Positions 54,729 through 63,058 of a stretch of DNA of 64,000 nucleotides are shown piece after piece. Numbering within the stretch: the first letter of the stretch is position 1; each line of letters starts with the position of its first letter. The stretch is from CBDAUN01 sp965214875 (GTDB taxonomy: Bacteria; Pseudomonadota; Gammaproteobacteria; Arenicellales; JAJDZL01). The notes beneath the pieces are model-generated. The model ran no database searches, was not told where the DNA came from, and was given only the letters and a program-made list of their open reading frames with translations. Made by a program: the position numbers and the translations under genes. The DNA is taken from NCBI GenBank assembly GCA_965214875.1, contig OZ243980.1, positions 2,232,001 through 2,296,000 of the forward strand, in the 5' to 3' direction.

Positions 54729-55847
54729 CTACGCAGATTCCGATTCGCTTTGGAAGTTCGCTGACATAATCAGGTAGAAGACATAAGCTTTTGCCTGTTC
54801 CACCTTATCTTGCACGATAGAAAGCTTCAAATGGTGAATACCTCTAACCAGCATCATAGGACCAGAATCAGTCAAGAAAGTCACCGACCCAGTCGACCAT
54901 TGAGCAAGCTCGTCCAGCTTGTCTTGGCGAGCAAAGTTTTGGGCACCTATCGCATTGATGGCAGGTAGCCATGCATTAATATCTTTCAGCCACTCATTTT
55001 CCTGTGCGAATAGGCTGAGCCCAAGACCCGGACCAACCCCATCCGCCGTCATGTCGAAATGGATGCCAAGATGGGCGAATGCCTTGCAATCAGTGAAATA
55101 TGCCACTATTTCGCTGACGACAGACGCATTTCCCGGCCAGCCGGCTCGAACCAAATAGGCTGCAACATCGCTAGCTGTCTTAAATCCGGTTACAGCAATT
55201 CTCATGGTTCTTTTGCGCGACGGAAAAGTGCCGAATGCCTTTAGCAAAGTATTCGGGGACAACACTTCATACAGACGCTTGATATGCTTCCACTCCGCCG
55301 CATCCTCGCTCCAGCCGCCAGCATATATCAACGCATTGTGAATCGTGCGCAGCTCATCAATTCGTTGCGTCCCAGCGGCAAGCACATCATCGACCGGATA
55401 CAAAAAAATGCCGGGTTCCGATGGGTTCGGTTCTTCTGCGATATCGATATCGTATTCAAGCAGCATCTTGTTTCCAACGACTCGCCGGAGCATAGAATCG
55501 CCGCGCTCCGTTTCATCCAGTATCCACGCCAGCGCGCGGGTTGATCGATCCGCATTATCCGCATCGCCGATTTTCTGATAGTGGGCCGAAGTATGGCTTT
55601 CGCCGACAAGCGAAACGCCGAAGTCCGCCCGCAACTCGGGGTCGTGCAGCGGCACCTCCAGACCGAAGGGAAATGCGGCCAGCGTGACCGGCATTTTGCC
55701 GGCGCATTCAAGCAGATTCCACCACGCTTGACCATCGATAATCTTGCGAGAAACATGCGGGCGAATTCGCGCCATCAAATGTCCCAAGGTCGGGGCTACC
55801 GCGACAAGACATTTCTCTGTGTGGAACCACTGTGCCGTGCTACTCAT
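54729..55847 (-). CDS. Uncharacterised RiPP-locus protein, paralogue B
   Basis: A 372-residue soluble protein, paralogous to the 53043 gene along its whole length (shared motifs are listed there). The most conserved parts between the two are LLEYDIDI, GIFLYPVDDVLAAG, FPSRKRTMRIAVTGFKTA, HLGIHFDMTADGVGPGLGL and MMLVRGIHHLKLSIVQDKVE. These may form an internal domain or active site. It lies 29 bases after the YcaO gene in the same operon. The pair could act as a heterodimer. No function can be assigned from sequence. Confidence 0.78.
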   Translation of the reverse strand: MSSTAQWFHTEKCLVAVAPTLGHLMARIRPHVSRKIIDGQAWWNLLECAGKMPVTLAAFPFGLEVPLHDPELRADFGVSLVGESHTSAHYQKIGDADNADRSTRALAWILDETERGDSMLRRVVGNKMLLEYDIDIAEEPNPSEPGIFLYPVDDVLAAGTQRIDELRTIHNALIYAGGWSEDAAEWKHIKRLYEVLSPNTLLKAFGTFPSRKRTMRIAVTGFKTASDVAAYLVRAGWPGNASVVSEIVAYFTDCKAFAHLGIHFDMTADGVGPGLGLSLFAQENEWLKDINAWLPAINAIGAQNFARQDKLDELAQWSTGSVTFLTDSGPMMLVRGIHHLKLSIVQDKVEQAKAYVFYLIMSANFQSESESA

Positions 55848-55876
55848 GAAAACGCCGTCCTATCGCAATAGCCGAT

Positions 55877-58192
55877 CTACCCGATGACAGGTGAAGGATT
55901 AAGTTCACTTTCTGCAAGCGGTTTTTTTCGCCATCCCATATCAACCGCAACATCGTACAGGCGACCAGGCGCGAAGCGTTCCCAATAATGTCGCATTCCA
56001 GGCACGATCACCCTGGCAACGGGCATACCGATATCAGGCCGAGTCTGATCGAGCACAAGCAATTCCATGCCCTTTGCCTCAACCAGTGAGCGGCATCGCT
56101 GCAGATCTTCAAGCACATCATCGGTTTCGATCAAAGCGTAGTCATTCTTGCGCTTTGGCGCGGCATCAGCAGCCGGCAAGAGATAGGAATGATTGGCAAC
56201 TGTTGCAGATTGCCACCAGGACAAGCACTGCGGGTCATCGACCTGGTAGCCGGCACCGCCTGAACCTGTACCCTGAACCCAGTTCAAAAACTGATTTAAT
56301 TCGCAAACCGCGCGCAATATCGCGATGCGCGGGTCCATGTGCGATCCAGCTCCATAAATTATGTCTTCCGACTCCTTGTCAGTGCGTCGCGATAGGGCGA
56401 CAAATGTTGGAATGCCCAGATCACTGCTGACATCAAGCACCCACAATTCGCGGTTCAACGCGCGATAGTATTCTTCTGCTGCATCGAGATAAGGGTCATC
56501 GAAACTGTCTAGTTCAACTCCGGGCATTTGCAATCGGTTGTACCACCACACCGCAAAGGCATCGCGTTCGACAAGTTCATAGAAACCCTGCAGAATGGCT
56601 TCTTCGAGGGTATTGCCGGCAGCGCATCCGTTTGAGTCTGCAACAAAATCTGTCAAGCCGCGATGGTCGGCCGACTTGCCATAGTAAAGCAATGATGTCG
56701 GAAGATACAGATGACGCTCGCTTGTGACAGACCAGACCGGCGTCCAATCTGTTTGCGCATCCGGCGCAAGGCGCGGCGGAACGACATTGTAGGGATGACC
56801 GCTGTCATTGACTTGCTTCGCGTGATCAAGCTGCCGCTCGCTAAACAACTGAACATCGTTCGGGTGGATGGCCGCTTCTCCCGAGGCCAGCGGAAAATCC
56901 GAAAACCGCATGCTGCGACGGATTTCATCTCCGTGAAATGCGCCACAGTAACGCTCTAGCGCTTCGCAAAGGGCGCTCGCTTCGGACTGGACGGCTGTGC
57001 TGCCCTTGCCAGCGCTTTTGGTGCGCAAACTCAGTCTCAACACGCTCATTGACCGATTCTTCAAAGCAATGTTGCTTCCCGCCCAATATACATGCAACCA
57101 CGGATCGGCATCGCGGGTGGTGCGTCTAAGCCAGGTCACAACGCCTCCAACCGGCCCGATCAGGTGTCGATATCTTTCGAGAGTGGCCTCTGGCGCGACT
57201 GAGCGCACACCACCGCTGTTGGCAATGTTCTTCGGACTCGATTGCAACGTGACAGGAAGCGCCTGCCGATCGGGCTTGTACAGCCACTCGTCCCCACATG
57301 CCTGGCACTGAGGACGGCGCATGATGCGATGATGCTCAATCGAGACATTAGCGACATTCATTGAAACGGCATGCGAATGCATCAGCGCTCGCTTGCCGAG
57401 CACGATCCACTTCGCGATTTCAACCGCAGCAAAGCTATGAATCATCGCGGTCGCGGCCGTTGAAGCCGCACGGGGCGCAAGATCGATGCCACCTTCTGTG
57501 AGGTTGCGCAGAAAGTTGTGCACTTCCTGATGTCCACGTAGACGATACGCGAGACAATCCCAGCATGCGGCTCGCTCGTCGCCTCCAAAAACAGGACCAA
57601 AAAGCGGTTGAAGACCGTTCGGCTTGAGCAGCATCCACGGCTGATCAGATTGGACATGCTTGCGATTTAGTTCGATGTGTCGGTCGTCAAGATAATCGCT
57701 ACACACATGAACACAGAGCGTGGAGCCGGTTGCCTTGCTGGATACACTGACGCCCTTCATTTTCAACTGTCGAGCAAGATCGCCGCTATCCCCAGCAATG
57801 TGCGCCCTTGCCGCTGAAAGGCGCTCTTCGGCAAATTTCGGCGACACCCCTAGCGATGTCCAAAAAGCGGCTGTATGAGAATTCATCCCGTGTTCGGATG
57901 AGACGATATAGCCCTTAGCTGCCAAGGTTACAAGTGCTGTCCTTATGGATGCTTCAGCATGCTTTCCATCTAGACAGGCGACTAAATCCTCGAAAGTGCG
58001 CAGTCCGTCTAGTAATGGAAAAAGATCCGGATACACGACTCCGTGCAACAATGTGTTCACTGTCTCTGAAACCAGAAAGACCTGCGTATCGTCAACTGCA
58101 TGAAAGCCGAAGTGCGGTGCAAGTATCGGCTTTTTGATCAAACGCGAATCTGCGTCAGTCTTTAACTGCACTCTGAGCGGTGAGTTGTTCAT
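55877..58192 (-). CDS. Fused leader-binding E1-like / YcaO azole cyclodehydratase
   Basis: A 771-residue enzyme. The first 290 or so residues form an E1-like leader-peptide-binding and docking domain with Zn-type cysteine pairs (RAACWDCLAYRL and RRPQCQACGDEW). The rest is a YcaO domain with the ATP/Mg-binding glutamates in AVQSEASALCEALERYCG and LEEAILQGFYELVERDAFAV, and GSHMDPRIAILRAVCELNQ. In TOMM-type RiPPs such fusions convert Cys, Ser or Thr of a precursor to azolines using ATP. The C-terminus ends NPSPVIG, a weak version of the PxPxP tail. The start at 58192 (MNNSPLRVQLKTDAD) avoids running into the cfa remnant, but its ribosome site is poor. The nearby NHLP precursor with three C-terminal cysteines is its likely substrate. 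Confidence 0.9.
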   Translation of the reverse strand: MNNSPLRVQLKTDADSRLIKKPILAPHFGFHAVDDTQVFLVSETVNTLLHGVVYPDLFPLLDGLRTFEDLVACLDGKHAEASIRTALVTLAAKGYIVSSEHGMNSHTAAFWTSLGVSPKFAEERLSAARAHIAGDSGDLARQLKMKGVSVSSKATGSTLCVHVCSDYLDDRHIELNRKHVQSDQPWMLLKPNGLQPLFGPVFGGDERAACWDCLAYRLRGHQEVHNFLRNLTEGGIDLAPRAASTAATAMIHSFAAVEIAKWIVLGKRALMHSHAVSMNVANVSIEHHRIMRRPQCQACGDEWLYKPDRQALPVTLQSSPKNIANSGGVRSVAPEATLERYRHLIGPVGGVVTWLRRTTRDADPWLHVYWAGSNIALKNRSMSVLRLSLRTKSAGKGSTAVQSEASALCEALERYCGAFHGDEIRRSMRFSDFPLASGEAAIHPNDVQLFSERQLDHAKQVNDSGHPYNVVPPRLAPDAQTDWTPVWSVTSERHLYLPTSLLYYGKSADHRGLTDFVADSNGCAAGNTLEEAILQGFYELVERDAFAVWWYNRLQMPGVELDSFDDPYLDAAEEYYRALNRELWVLDVSSDLGIPTFVALSRRTDKESEDIIYGAGSHMDPRIAILRAVCELNQFLNWVQGTGSGGAGYQVDDPQCLSWWQSATVANHSYLLPAADAAPKRKNDYALIETDDVLEDLQRCRSLVEAKGMELLVLDQTRPDIGMPVARVIVPGMRHYWERFAPGRLYDVAVDMGWRKKPLAESELNPSPVIG

Positions 58193-58264
58193 GGGTGTTA
58201 AATGAAGTTTCCGAGCAGTAGGCAACGGTCTGCGCTCCAGCGCGAGCCTGGGCTCGTCAAAACA

Positions 58265-58817
58265 ATCTGCCAAAACCGACTAGCTTGCGAACGAAAGACA
58301 CCGGCGAAGCTGAGCAAATAGTAGTCCCGCATGCGCTTGTCACGCTCGTTGCAAATATCGCCAAGATCTTTCCAGCAAGCGCAACCATAGATCATGCGCT
58401 TGTCGAGCATCCTTCGATGCAACTCTCGTCCAATGTCGTAATGCCGCTCACCGTTTTTGGCATTGTTCTTTGTGCTCGTCGAGAGGTAGAAGTCAACCGG
58501 GCCCGCAACCCAAGCAAGATATCCTGCACGGTGAACCTCAATTGCAATTTTGTGCTGCTGACCCGGCAGATCATCTCGTCTAGATGCTCGCAGTCTCACC
58601 ACCCATCCATAAAGCTTTCGCCCATGCCGAGCGAACCAGAAGCGTAGAACCGTTCAAATGCCGCCTCATGGTTGATTTTGATTTGCATATCCCAAGGCCG
58701 ATCGCCGTCGATCACAACGCCGGCTTCGGCCATCAACCGCGTAAAGCACATTTTCGAAATCTGCTGCCGCTCATGCCCTTGTTGCAGGCACAAGGCAGGA
58801 TAAGCGAATCCCTTCAA
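58265..58817 (-). pseudogene. Cyclopropane-fatty-acyl-phospholipid synthase remnant
   Basis: From 58817 the sequence encodes the N-terminal part of a Cfa-type enzyme: AEAGVVIDGDRPWDMQIKIN, then AAFERFYASGSLGMGESFMD and GW. The second Trp of the conserved GWWDCE has become TGA at 58596-58598, after which the same frame continues DCEHLDEMICR. A frameshift follows, and the conserved GERHYDIGRELHRRMLDKRM is in the frame ending at 58198. The SAM-binding core and active site are absent. Its start overlaps the stop of the AlkB-like gene, so it once belonged to this operon. Cfa-like enzymes methylate alkenes or other acceptors; here the step is lost. Confidence 0.85.
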
Positions 58818-61228
58818 ACGATCTCATGCGAAAAATCTGCTTGCCGACCCTGCGAGATCAATGAACGAATAACTGAGACGGGTTGGCGCGCAGCACGCTC
58901 TGCCGATGCAGCCAGATCATCGAATGAGTTCGCTTGACATGCTTGCGCGATAACAGCCTGCACTGCTGAAACGCTAGTATCTACTGAGCCATCTCGATTT
59001 GCGAGCAGTCGCAATATGCCTTGCAAATTTCCACACAGATTCAGTAAGTTGGCCATATTAACCGCAACCTCATCATCAATTGTCCGGTTTTGCGCAGCGA
59101 TATCGAACACAGATGCCTCATCGCACAAAGCAATGCCCGGTTCATCGGAATGCTCAAATCGCAAGAGACGAGCTATGCATTGAAGTTCGTGCAATCTTCG
59201 GCTGGCATGATCAAGGCTGATGGGATTTGGTTCAGCAACATCTTCTAAACGATGCTGCAATTGGGCGATAACTGCCTCGCGCACGGCTTCATCCCGCAAT
59301 GCTTCATCCCGCGCGCTTTCAAAACGTTCCTTTGAAGCAGGTCTATTTGCATAGACGCAACGCATCCAAACCAAGTCGGGCAAACCTTCGCTGGAGCCGA
59401 TCATCGTCATGGCGTTTTTCACGTTGCCGAGTAGGCAGGGCACAACCGGAACAGCGCCAAACCTCGAGCGATCAAACAGCAGGTTGTCTTGCACCAGCGC
59501 AGCAAGATGCTCCTTAAAGCGCACGTTAAGCGTTTCCGGAACTTTGTCATAAACAAGCGCGATATTCAACCCGGGGCCGAATACAGTGCGCCCGCCGGGC
59601 ATATCCTCGAGCATCAGAGCCAGCACAGAGCTATCGCGTCCTCTGCCTCTACCAACAGCCAAGTCATCGCAGATAGCGGACAGCACGGCACCGACTGAGG
59701 CTTCAACGATGTTTGTAAGCGCTACGCCAGCCTCAAGCGGCGACAGATTCCCGCGCAGCATATGTACGCAAAGCTGAAACACCTTGTCGTTCGACCACTC
59801 GCGCGCAGCATCCACCGCCTCCGATGCATTGCGCACCGGGATGTCTTGGATTCGCGTCAGCATTTCCGCACTATCAAGTTCATGCGTCCAATAAACGCGG
59901 GCCAGGCCACGCCGTGCAAGAGACTCGAATTCAGAATCGGAGCTAAAGCCGCCCGGCAGATCTAGGTTGGCAAACTCAGAACTGTTCAAACTATCGAGCA
60001 CTCGCGGGTCGGCATTGATCCACTCGGCTAGTCGCGGAGACGCTGCGAAGATTTGCTGAATCGTCTTGAAAGCGCCCGGCCGCGCAGCATAGGCGGCACT
60101 TTCGTAAGGGCGCCAGTCGTCAATCTCAGGATAGAAGCGGGTTCGCCATTGGTCGACCAATGGATCCATCTTTTGGAACCACCGCTTGGGCGACATGAGC
60201 AAAACTCCCATTTCAGCATAACTGCCAGGCAGCTGCGGCGCTTCGTCAGCACCTGAGTGTCTCAGCATCGGATAGAGCCGATTCGCGGCGGTATGGTGAT
60301 CGGCGTGGCGCTGCGCATTGTAGTAAAGCCAGTTGGATAGCTTGTAGGCAATGCTCCAGGAATGCCGATGCGCCACACGTTCGTATTGCCCGCTAGGCAG
60401 ATGAACTCGCTGTAGGCCGTAATGCTGAATATAGTCGGCCATTCTAAGTTGGGCGATGCCGATGGCGCAAATGCAGGCGAATGCCAAGATGCCCCAGGTG
60501 CCGCCAATCCAATAGGCCAGCAGGTAGCAGGCGGCGGTTTCGAGAACGTATCGCCAGATCGGATTCGTATAGTGCCACACCGGCAATCGTCGCCGTGCTA
60601 GCCGCTGCCGTTCGACGCGCCAAGCATCCATGAAGCTGCGGCCGACCGACCGCGGAAGGTACTGCCAATAGCTTTGCCCTTTCGGCGCAGATACAGAATC
60701 ACGAGGCGTCCCGATATGAGCATGATGCACATAGATGTGTTCGGTGACCTCTTGCGGAAACGAGACAGACGCCATCAACATTTCACCGATTCGGCGCTCG
60801 ACCACGGTGCGCCGATGCATCATGTCGTGTCCGGCATTGAGCGCCATTCGAGCCATGATGCCTAGCGAAAGCACGATGAGAACATCTTCCCACAAGCTTA
60901 AATGATTCGCAATGAATATCTGCCAAAAGGCCAATACGAAAGTTGCAGGATAAAGCGCAACCCAGATCCAGACGGCCAATTTGTACCAAAACTGAAGGCG
61001 TTCGGGCTGGTCTGTGGCGAAATTTTGCTCGTCGGTTCCGAACATCGGTTCGAAATGATCGATCAACCAAAGAAAAACAAACGGTCCCGCAAGCCACCAC
61101 GATCCGTAGACCGCAGCTACCGCGATAAGCGGGAAGATTGCGATAGGCAAAAAATACGGCAGCGCGTGGCCGAGGGACAGTGCGGCCAGCACTTCGTCGC
61201 TTTGGTTTGCACTAGCGGTATTTTGCAT
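58814..61228 (-). CDS. AlkB-like membrane di-iron oxygenase fused to a large C-terminal domain
   Basis: An 804-residue protein. Residues about 20-360 are an AlkB/fatty-acid-desaturase-like membrane oxygenase with several helices and the histidine boxes GHDMMHRR, EHIYVHHAHIG, DYIQHYGLQ and NAQRHADHHTA. These would bind two irons for O2-dependent hydroxylation or desaturation. Residues about 365-804 are soluble and mostly helical. They resemble, faintly, GlnE-type nucleotidyltransferase and associated helical regions (FAASPRLAEWINADPRVLDS; SSVLALMLEDMPGG followed by LNIALVYD; SLDHASRRLHELQCIARLLR). The usual catalytic acidic pair is not clearly present. The gene lies between the NHLP precursor and the cfa remnant. 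A peptide-tailoring or lipid-oxidising role is inferred from context. Confidence 0.85.
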   Translation of the reverse strand: MQNTASANQSDEVLAALSLGHALPYFLPIAIFPLIAVAAVYGSWWLAGPFVFLWLIDHFEPMFGTDEQNFATDQPERLQFWYKLAVWIWVALYPATFVLAFWQIFIANHLSLWEDVLIVLSLGIMARMALNAGHDMMHRRTVVERRIGEMLMASVSFPQEVTEHIYVHHAHIGTPRDSVSAPKGQSYWQYLPRSVGRSFMDAWRVERQRLARRRLPVWHYTNPIWRYVLETAACYLLAYWIGGTWGILAFACICAIGIAQLRMADYIQHYGLQRVHLPSGQYERVAHRHSWSIAYKLSNWLYYNAQRHADHHTAANRLYPMLRHSGADEAPQLPGSYAEMGVLLMSPKRWFQKMDPLVDQWRTRFYPEIDDWRPYESAAYAARPGAFKTIQQIFAASPRLAEWINADPRVLDSLNSSEFANLDLPGGFSSDSEFESLARRGLARVYWTHELDSAEMLTRIQDIPVRNASEAVDAAREWSNDKVFQLCVHMLRGNLSPLEAGVALTNIVEASVGAVLSAICDDLAVGRGRGRDSSVLALMLEDMPGGRTVFGPGLNIALVYDKVPETLNVRFKEHLAALVQDNLLFDRSRFGAVPVVPCLLGNVKNAMTMIGSSEGLPDLVWMRCVYANRPASKERFESARDEALRDEAVREAVIAQLQHRLEDVAEPNPISLDHASRRLHELQCIARLLRFEHSDEPGIALCDEASVFDIAAQNRTIDDEVAVNMANLLNLCGNLQGILRLLANRDGSVDTSVSAVQAVIAQACQANSFDDLAASAERAARQPVSVIRSLISQGRQADFSHEIV

Positions 61229-61563
61229 GGCTTCAACTCCAAGTTCTACGATGTTGACGATTATGCTTGATTTATCTTAGCAAGACAAAAGAACTCAGCA
61301 GTATGCGACGGATTTGCTCGTTTCGCAAAAGTCAGCCTGGCATCTTTGCGGGCCGCACGCTGCAGCGCGACCGAACTTTGCCAACTACGAGAAAAGCAAT
61401 CGATTTGCCAGACATCAAACGCAGTGCGCACTTTGCACTTGATGCGCTGGCTACCTAACCAAAGCCTTAAGATTCAAACACTCAAAGCCCGACCACAGGC
61501 TAAGTGACGGATAGGAAAAGAGCGCCCCGGCGCAACCTCGCCGAGGCGCGATAAGCCGTCCGA
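61229..61563. other. Gap between precursor and oxygenase genes
   Basis: About 335 bases without a convincing gene. It contains a hairpin terminator just after the precursor (61511-61549) and then about 280 bases in which a separate promoter or 5' leader for the oxygenase gene could lie. Confidence 0.5.
61511..61549 (-). terminator. Terminator or attenuator after the precursor gene
   Basis: An 11-bp GC-rich stem with one mismatch (GCGCCCCGGCG at 61522-61532 against CGCCGAGGCGC at 61539-61549), followed on the minus strand by CTCTTTTCC. Placed between the precursor and the modification genes it would let the precursor be made in excess, a common plan in RiPP operons. Confidence 0.75.
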
Positions 61564-61839
61564 TTAGCAACAACAACGCCCAGCGGCGATTGCCTCAAGC
61601 TGCTCCTCGCTGATTTCTGTTACGGGCAAAGCCAGATGAACAGTATTCGCATCGCTCTGGTGGACTACGATGTCAAGTTCATCAGGCAGGTCTATGCCCA
61701 AATCTGCCGAAATGGTTCCTTTCGGATCTGAAAGTAGCTTACTTCGGAAATCAGCATTGCTAATTGCCTTGTCAGTTATCTGACGTCGCATATCATCAGC
61801 TGACTGCAACGGGGCTTCGGAAAAAGACTTCCAGTCCAT
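61564..61839 (-). CDS. NHLP-type RiPP precursor with ultrashort Cys-rich core
   Basis: A 91-residue precursor. The leader (about 1-87) matches the nitrile-hydratase-alpha-like NHLP family: MRRQITDKAISNADFRSKLL, SDPKGTISADLGIDLPDELD, then VHLALPVTEISEEQLEAIAAG. The Ala-Gly at the end is a double-glycine-type C39 peptidase site. Only Arg-Cys-Cys-Cys follows, then stop. The ATG at 61839 has GGAGG nine bases upstream. It is encoded next to a YcaO enzyme, a C39 exporter and an HlyD adaptor, the standard partners. The three terminal cysteines are the only obvious targets for azole formation, metal binding or cross-linking. Confidence 0.92.
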   Translation of the reverse strand: MDWKSFSEAPLQSADDMRRQITDKAISNADFRSKLLSDPKGTISADLGIDLPDELDIVVHQSDANTVHLALPVTEISEEQLEAIAAGRCCC

Positions 61840-61906
61840 GATAATTACCTCCAAAAAATTGGTTTCAGTTAATGAATACTTTGCCGCCCACCCCTCTGTC
61901 TTGGGC

Positions 61907-61942
61907 TATAATTGCGCCGCTTCCCACAGGGTGGGGGGGGGG
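61907..61942 (+). promoter_or_regulatory. -10-like TATAAT and G10 tract in the divergent RiPP promoter region
   Basis: TATAAT at 61907-61912 is a perfect -10 hexamer facing the HlyD gene; a matching -35 is not clear. Ten consecutive G (61933-61942) lie about 20 bases further on, in the likely 5' leader. Slippage in the tract could change spacing or leader length and so vary expression. The region 61840-62107 separates the precursor and exporter operons. Confidence 0.4.
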
Positions 61943-62107
61943 TAGAGGATGGACAGTCACAGGATATACATTATGAAACAAAATAATATTTTGTCAAGTG
62001 TTTTTTCATGTTTCTAATTTCGTTCTATTTCATTCGATCAGCCTCAGTACTTCGGTCGACAATCCTGAATCCGGATACTCCTCAATAGAGGGAATCTCGC
62101 AACTCTG

Positions 62108-63004
62108 ATGCTGTTCGATCTGTTTCGCGAAGAGCTGGCAAGCGCCAGAGCTCATAGGCTACGCCTGAATTATCTGCTTCAGGTATCCACTTCGGGCGAA
62201 CGGGCAGTTCTTGCTGCTGCCGCACTTGCAATTTTGTGCTTTGTCGCATGGACATTTTTCGGCAGCCTGGAACGAAGCGTTACAATCAAAGCGCATCTCA
62301 TTGATCACAGCGACCGTCACGAAGCGGTAACGCGCGAACCAGGGCGACTTGTCGAGCATCTCGTCAAAGTCGGCGATCAAGTTGTCGCTGGTCAGGCGAT
62401 CGCGCGGCAGACAGTTCCTGAACTCGATCGCAAGATCATGCTGCTGCGCAAAAGGGAATCCGAATTATCCGCTCTGGCAGAAACCGGCCAAGACAACGGC
62501 TCAATACAGCCTCTGCTTGATTTGATTCGCATCGAGCTATTGCAGACTGAAACACTCAAGTCGGCACGCTCCGTCATCATTGTTCCCGCCGATGGTCGCA
62601 TAGCCGCGCTGATTCAAAACCCTGGCACATACCTTCAAGCTGCCGAACCTGTTGCTCAAATCCTTTCTGATCGCCCCGAATCAAGCCAAGTGCTCTACTT
62701 TGCTTCTGAAACCGCATTCGAGCACATCCATCTCGCCGCCCCAGCGGAAATCGAATGCGAAGATAGTGACGGGAACTTGTTGCGCACTACCGGCGAAGTG
62801 GTGTCAGCTGAACCGATGCGGTTGCGGCCGCATATGGCCACGCACAGCGGCCCGGCAAGGTCTCGGTCCCTTGTGGCGGTGCAATTCGACGAATTGTCGA
62901 AAGATCTCAAGCCCGGGACCACTGAGCCAGATCTAAGCTGCCGCCTTGATATTGTCCATGGCAAAAGTACGCCCGCGAGTTTTTTCAACTACATGCGCTC
63001 GTAA
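62108..63004 (+). CDS. HlyD-family adaptor of an NHLP peptide exporter
   Basis: A 298-residue protein with one N-terminal membrane helix (about 33-55, AVLAAAALAILCFVAWTFFG), a lipoyl-like half (EPGRLVEHLVKVGDQVVAGQ), a very short helical hairpin and a second half (VPADGRIAALIQNPGTYLQA). This matches the compact HlyD proteins of NHLM-type secretion systems. It would bridge the C39 ABC exporter to an outer-membrane channel. It is encoded divergently from the precursor and precedes the exporter gene in the same reading frame, separated by a single TAA and 54 bases. Confidence 0.88.
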   Translation: MLFDLFREELASARAHRLRLNYLLQVSTSGERAVLAAAALAILCFVAWTFFGSLERSVTIKAHLIDHSDRHEAVTREPGRLVEHLVKVGDQVVAGQAIARQTVPELDRKIMLLRKRESELSALAETGQDNGSIQPLLDLIRIELLQTETLKSARSVIIVPADGRIAALIQNPGTYLQAAEPVAQILSDRPESSQVLYFASETAFEHIHLAAPAEIECEDSDGNLLRTTGEVVSAEPMRLRPHMATHSGPARSRSLVAVQFDELSKDLKPGTTEPDLSCRLDIVHGKSTPASFFNYMRS

Positions 63005-63058
63005 GCATGGCGTACCGCTCACGAAGGTGTGCGTCACGCCGCACGGCTAGCCCAATCG

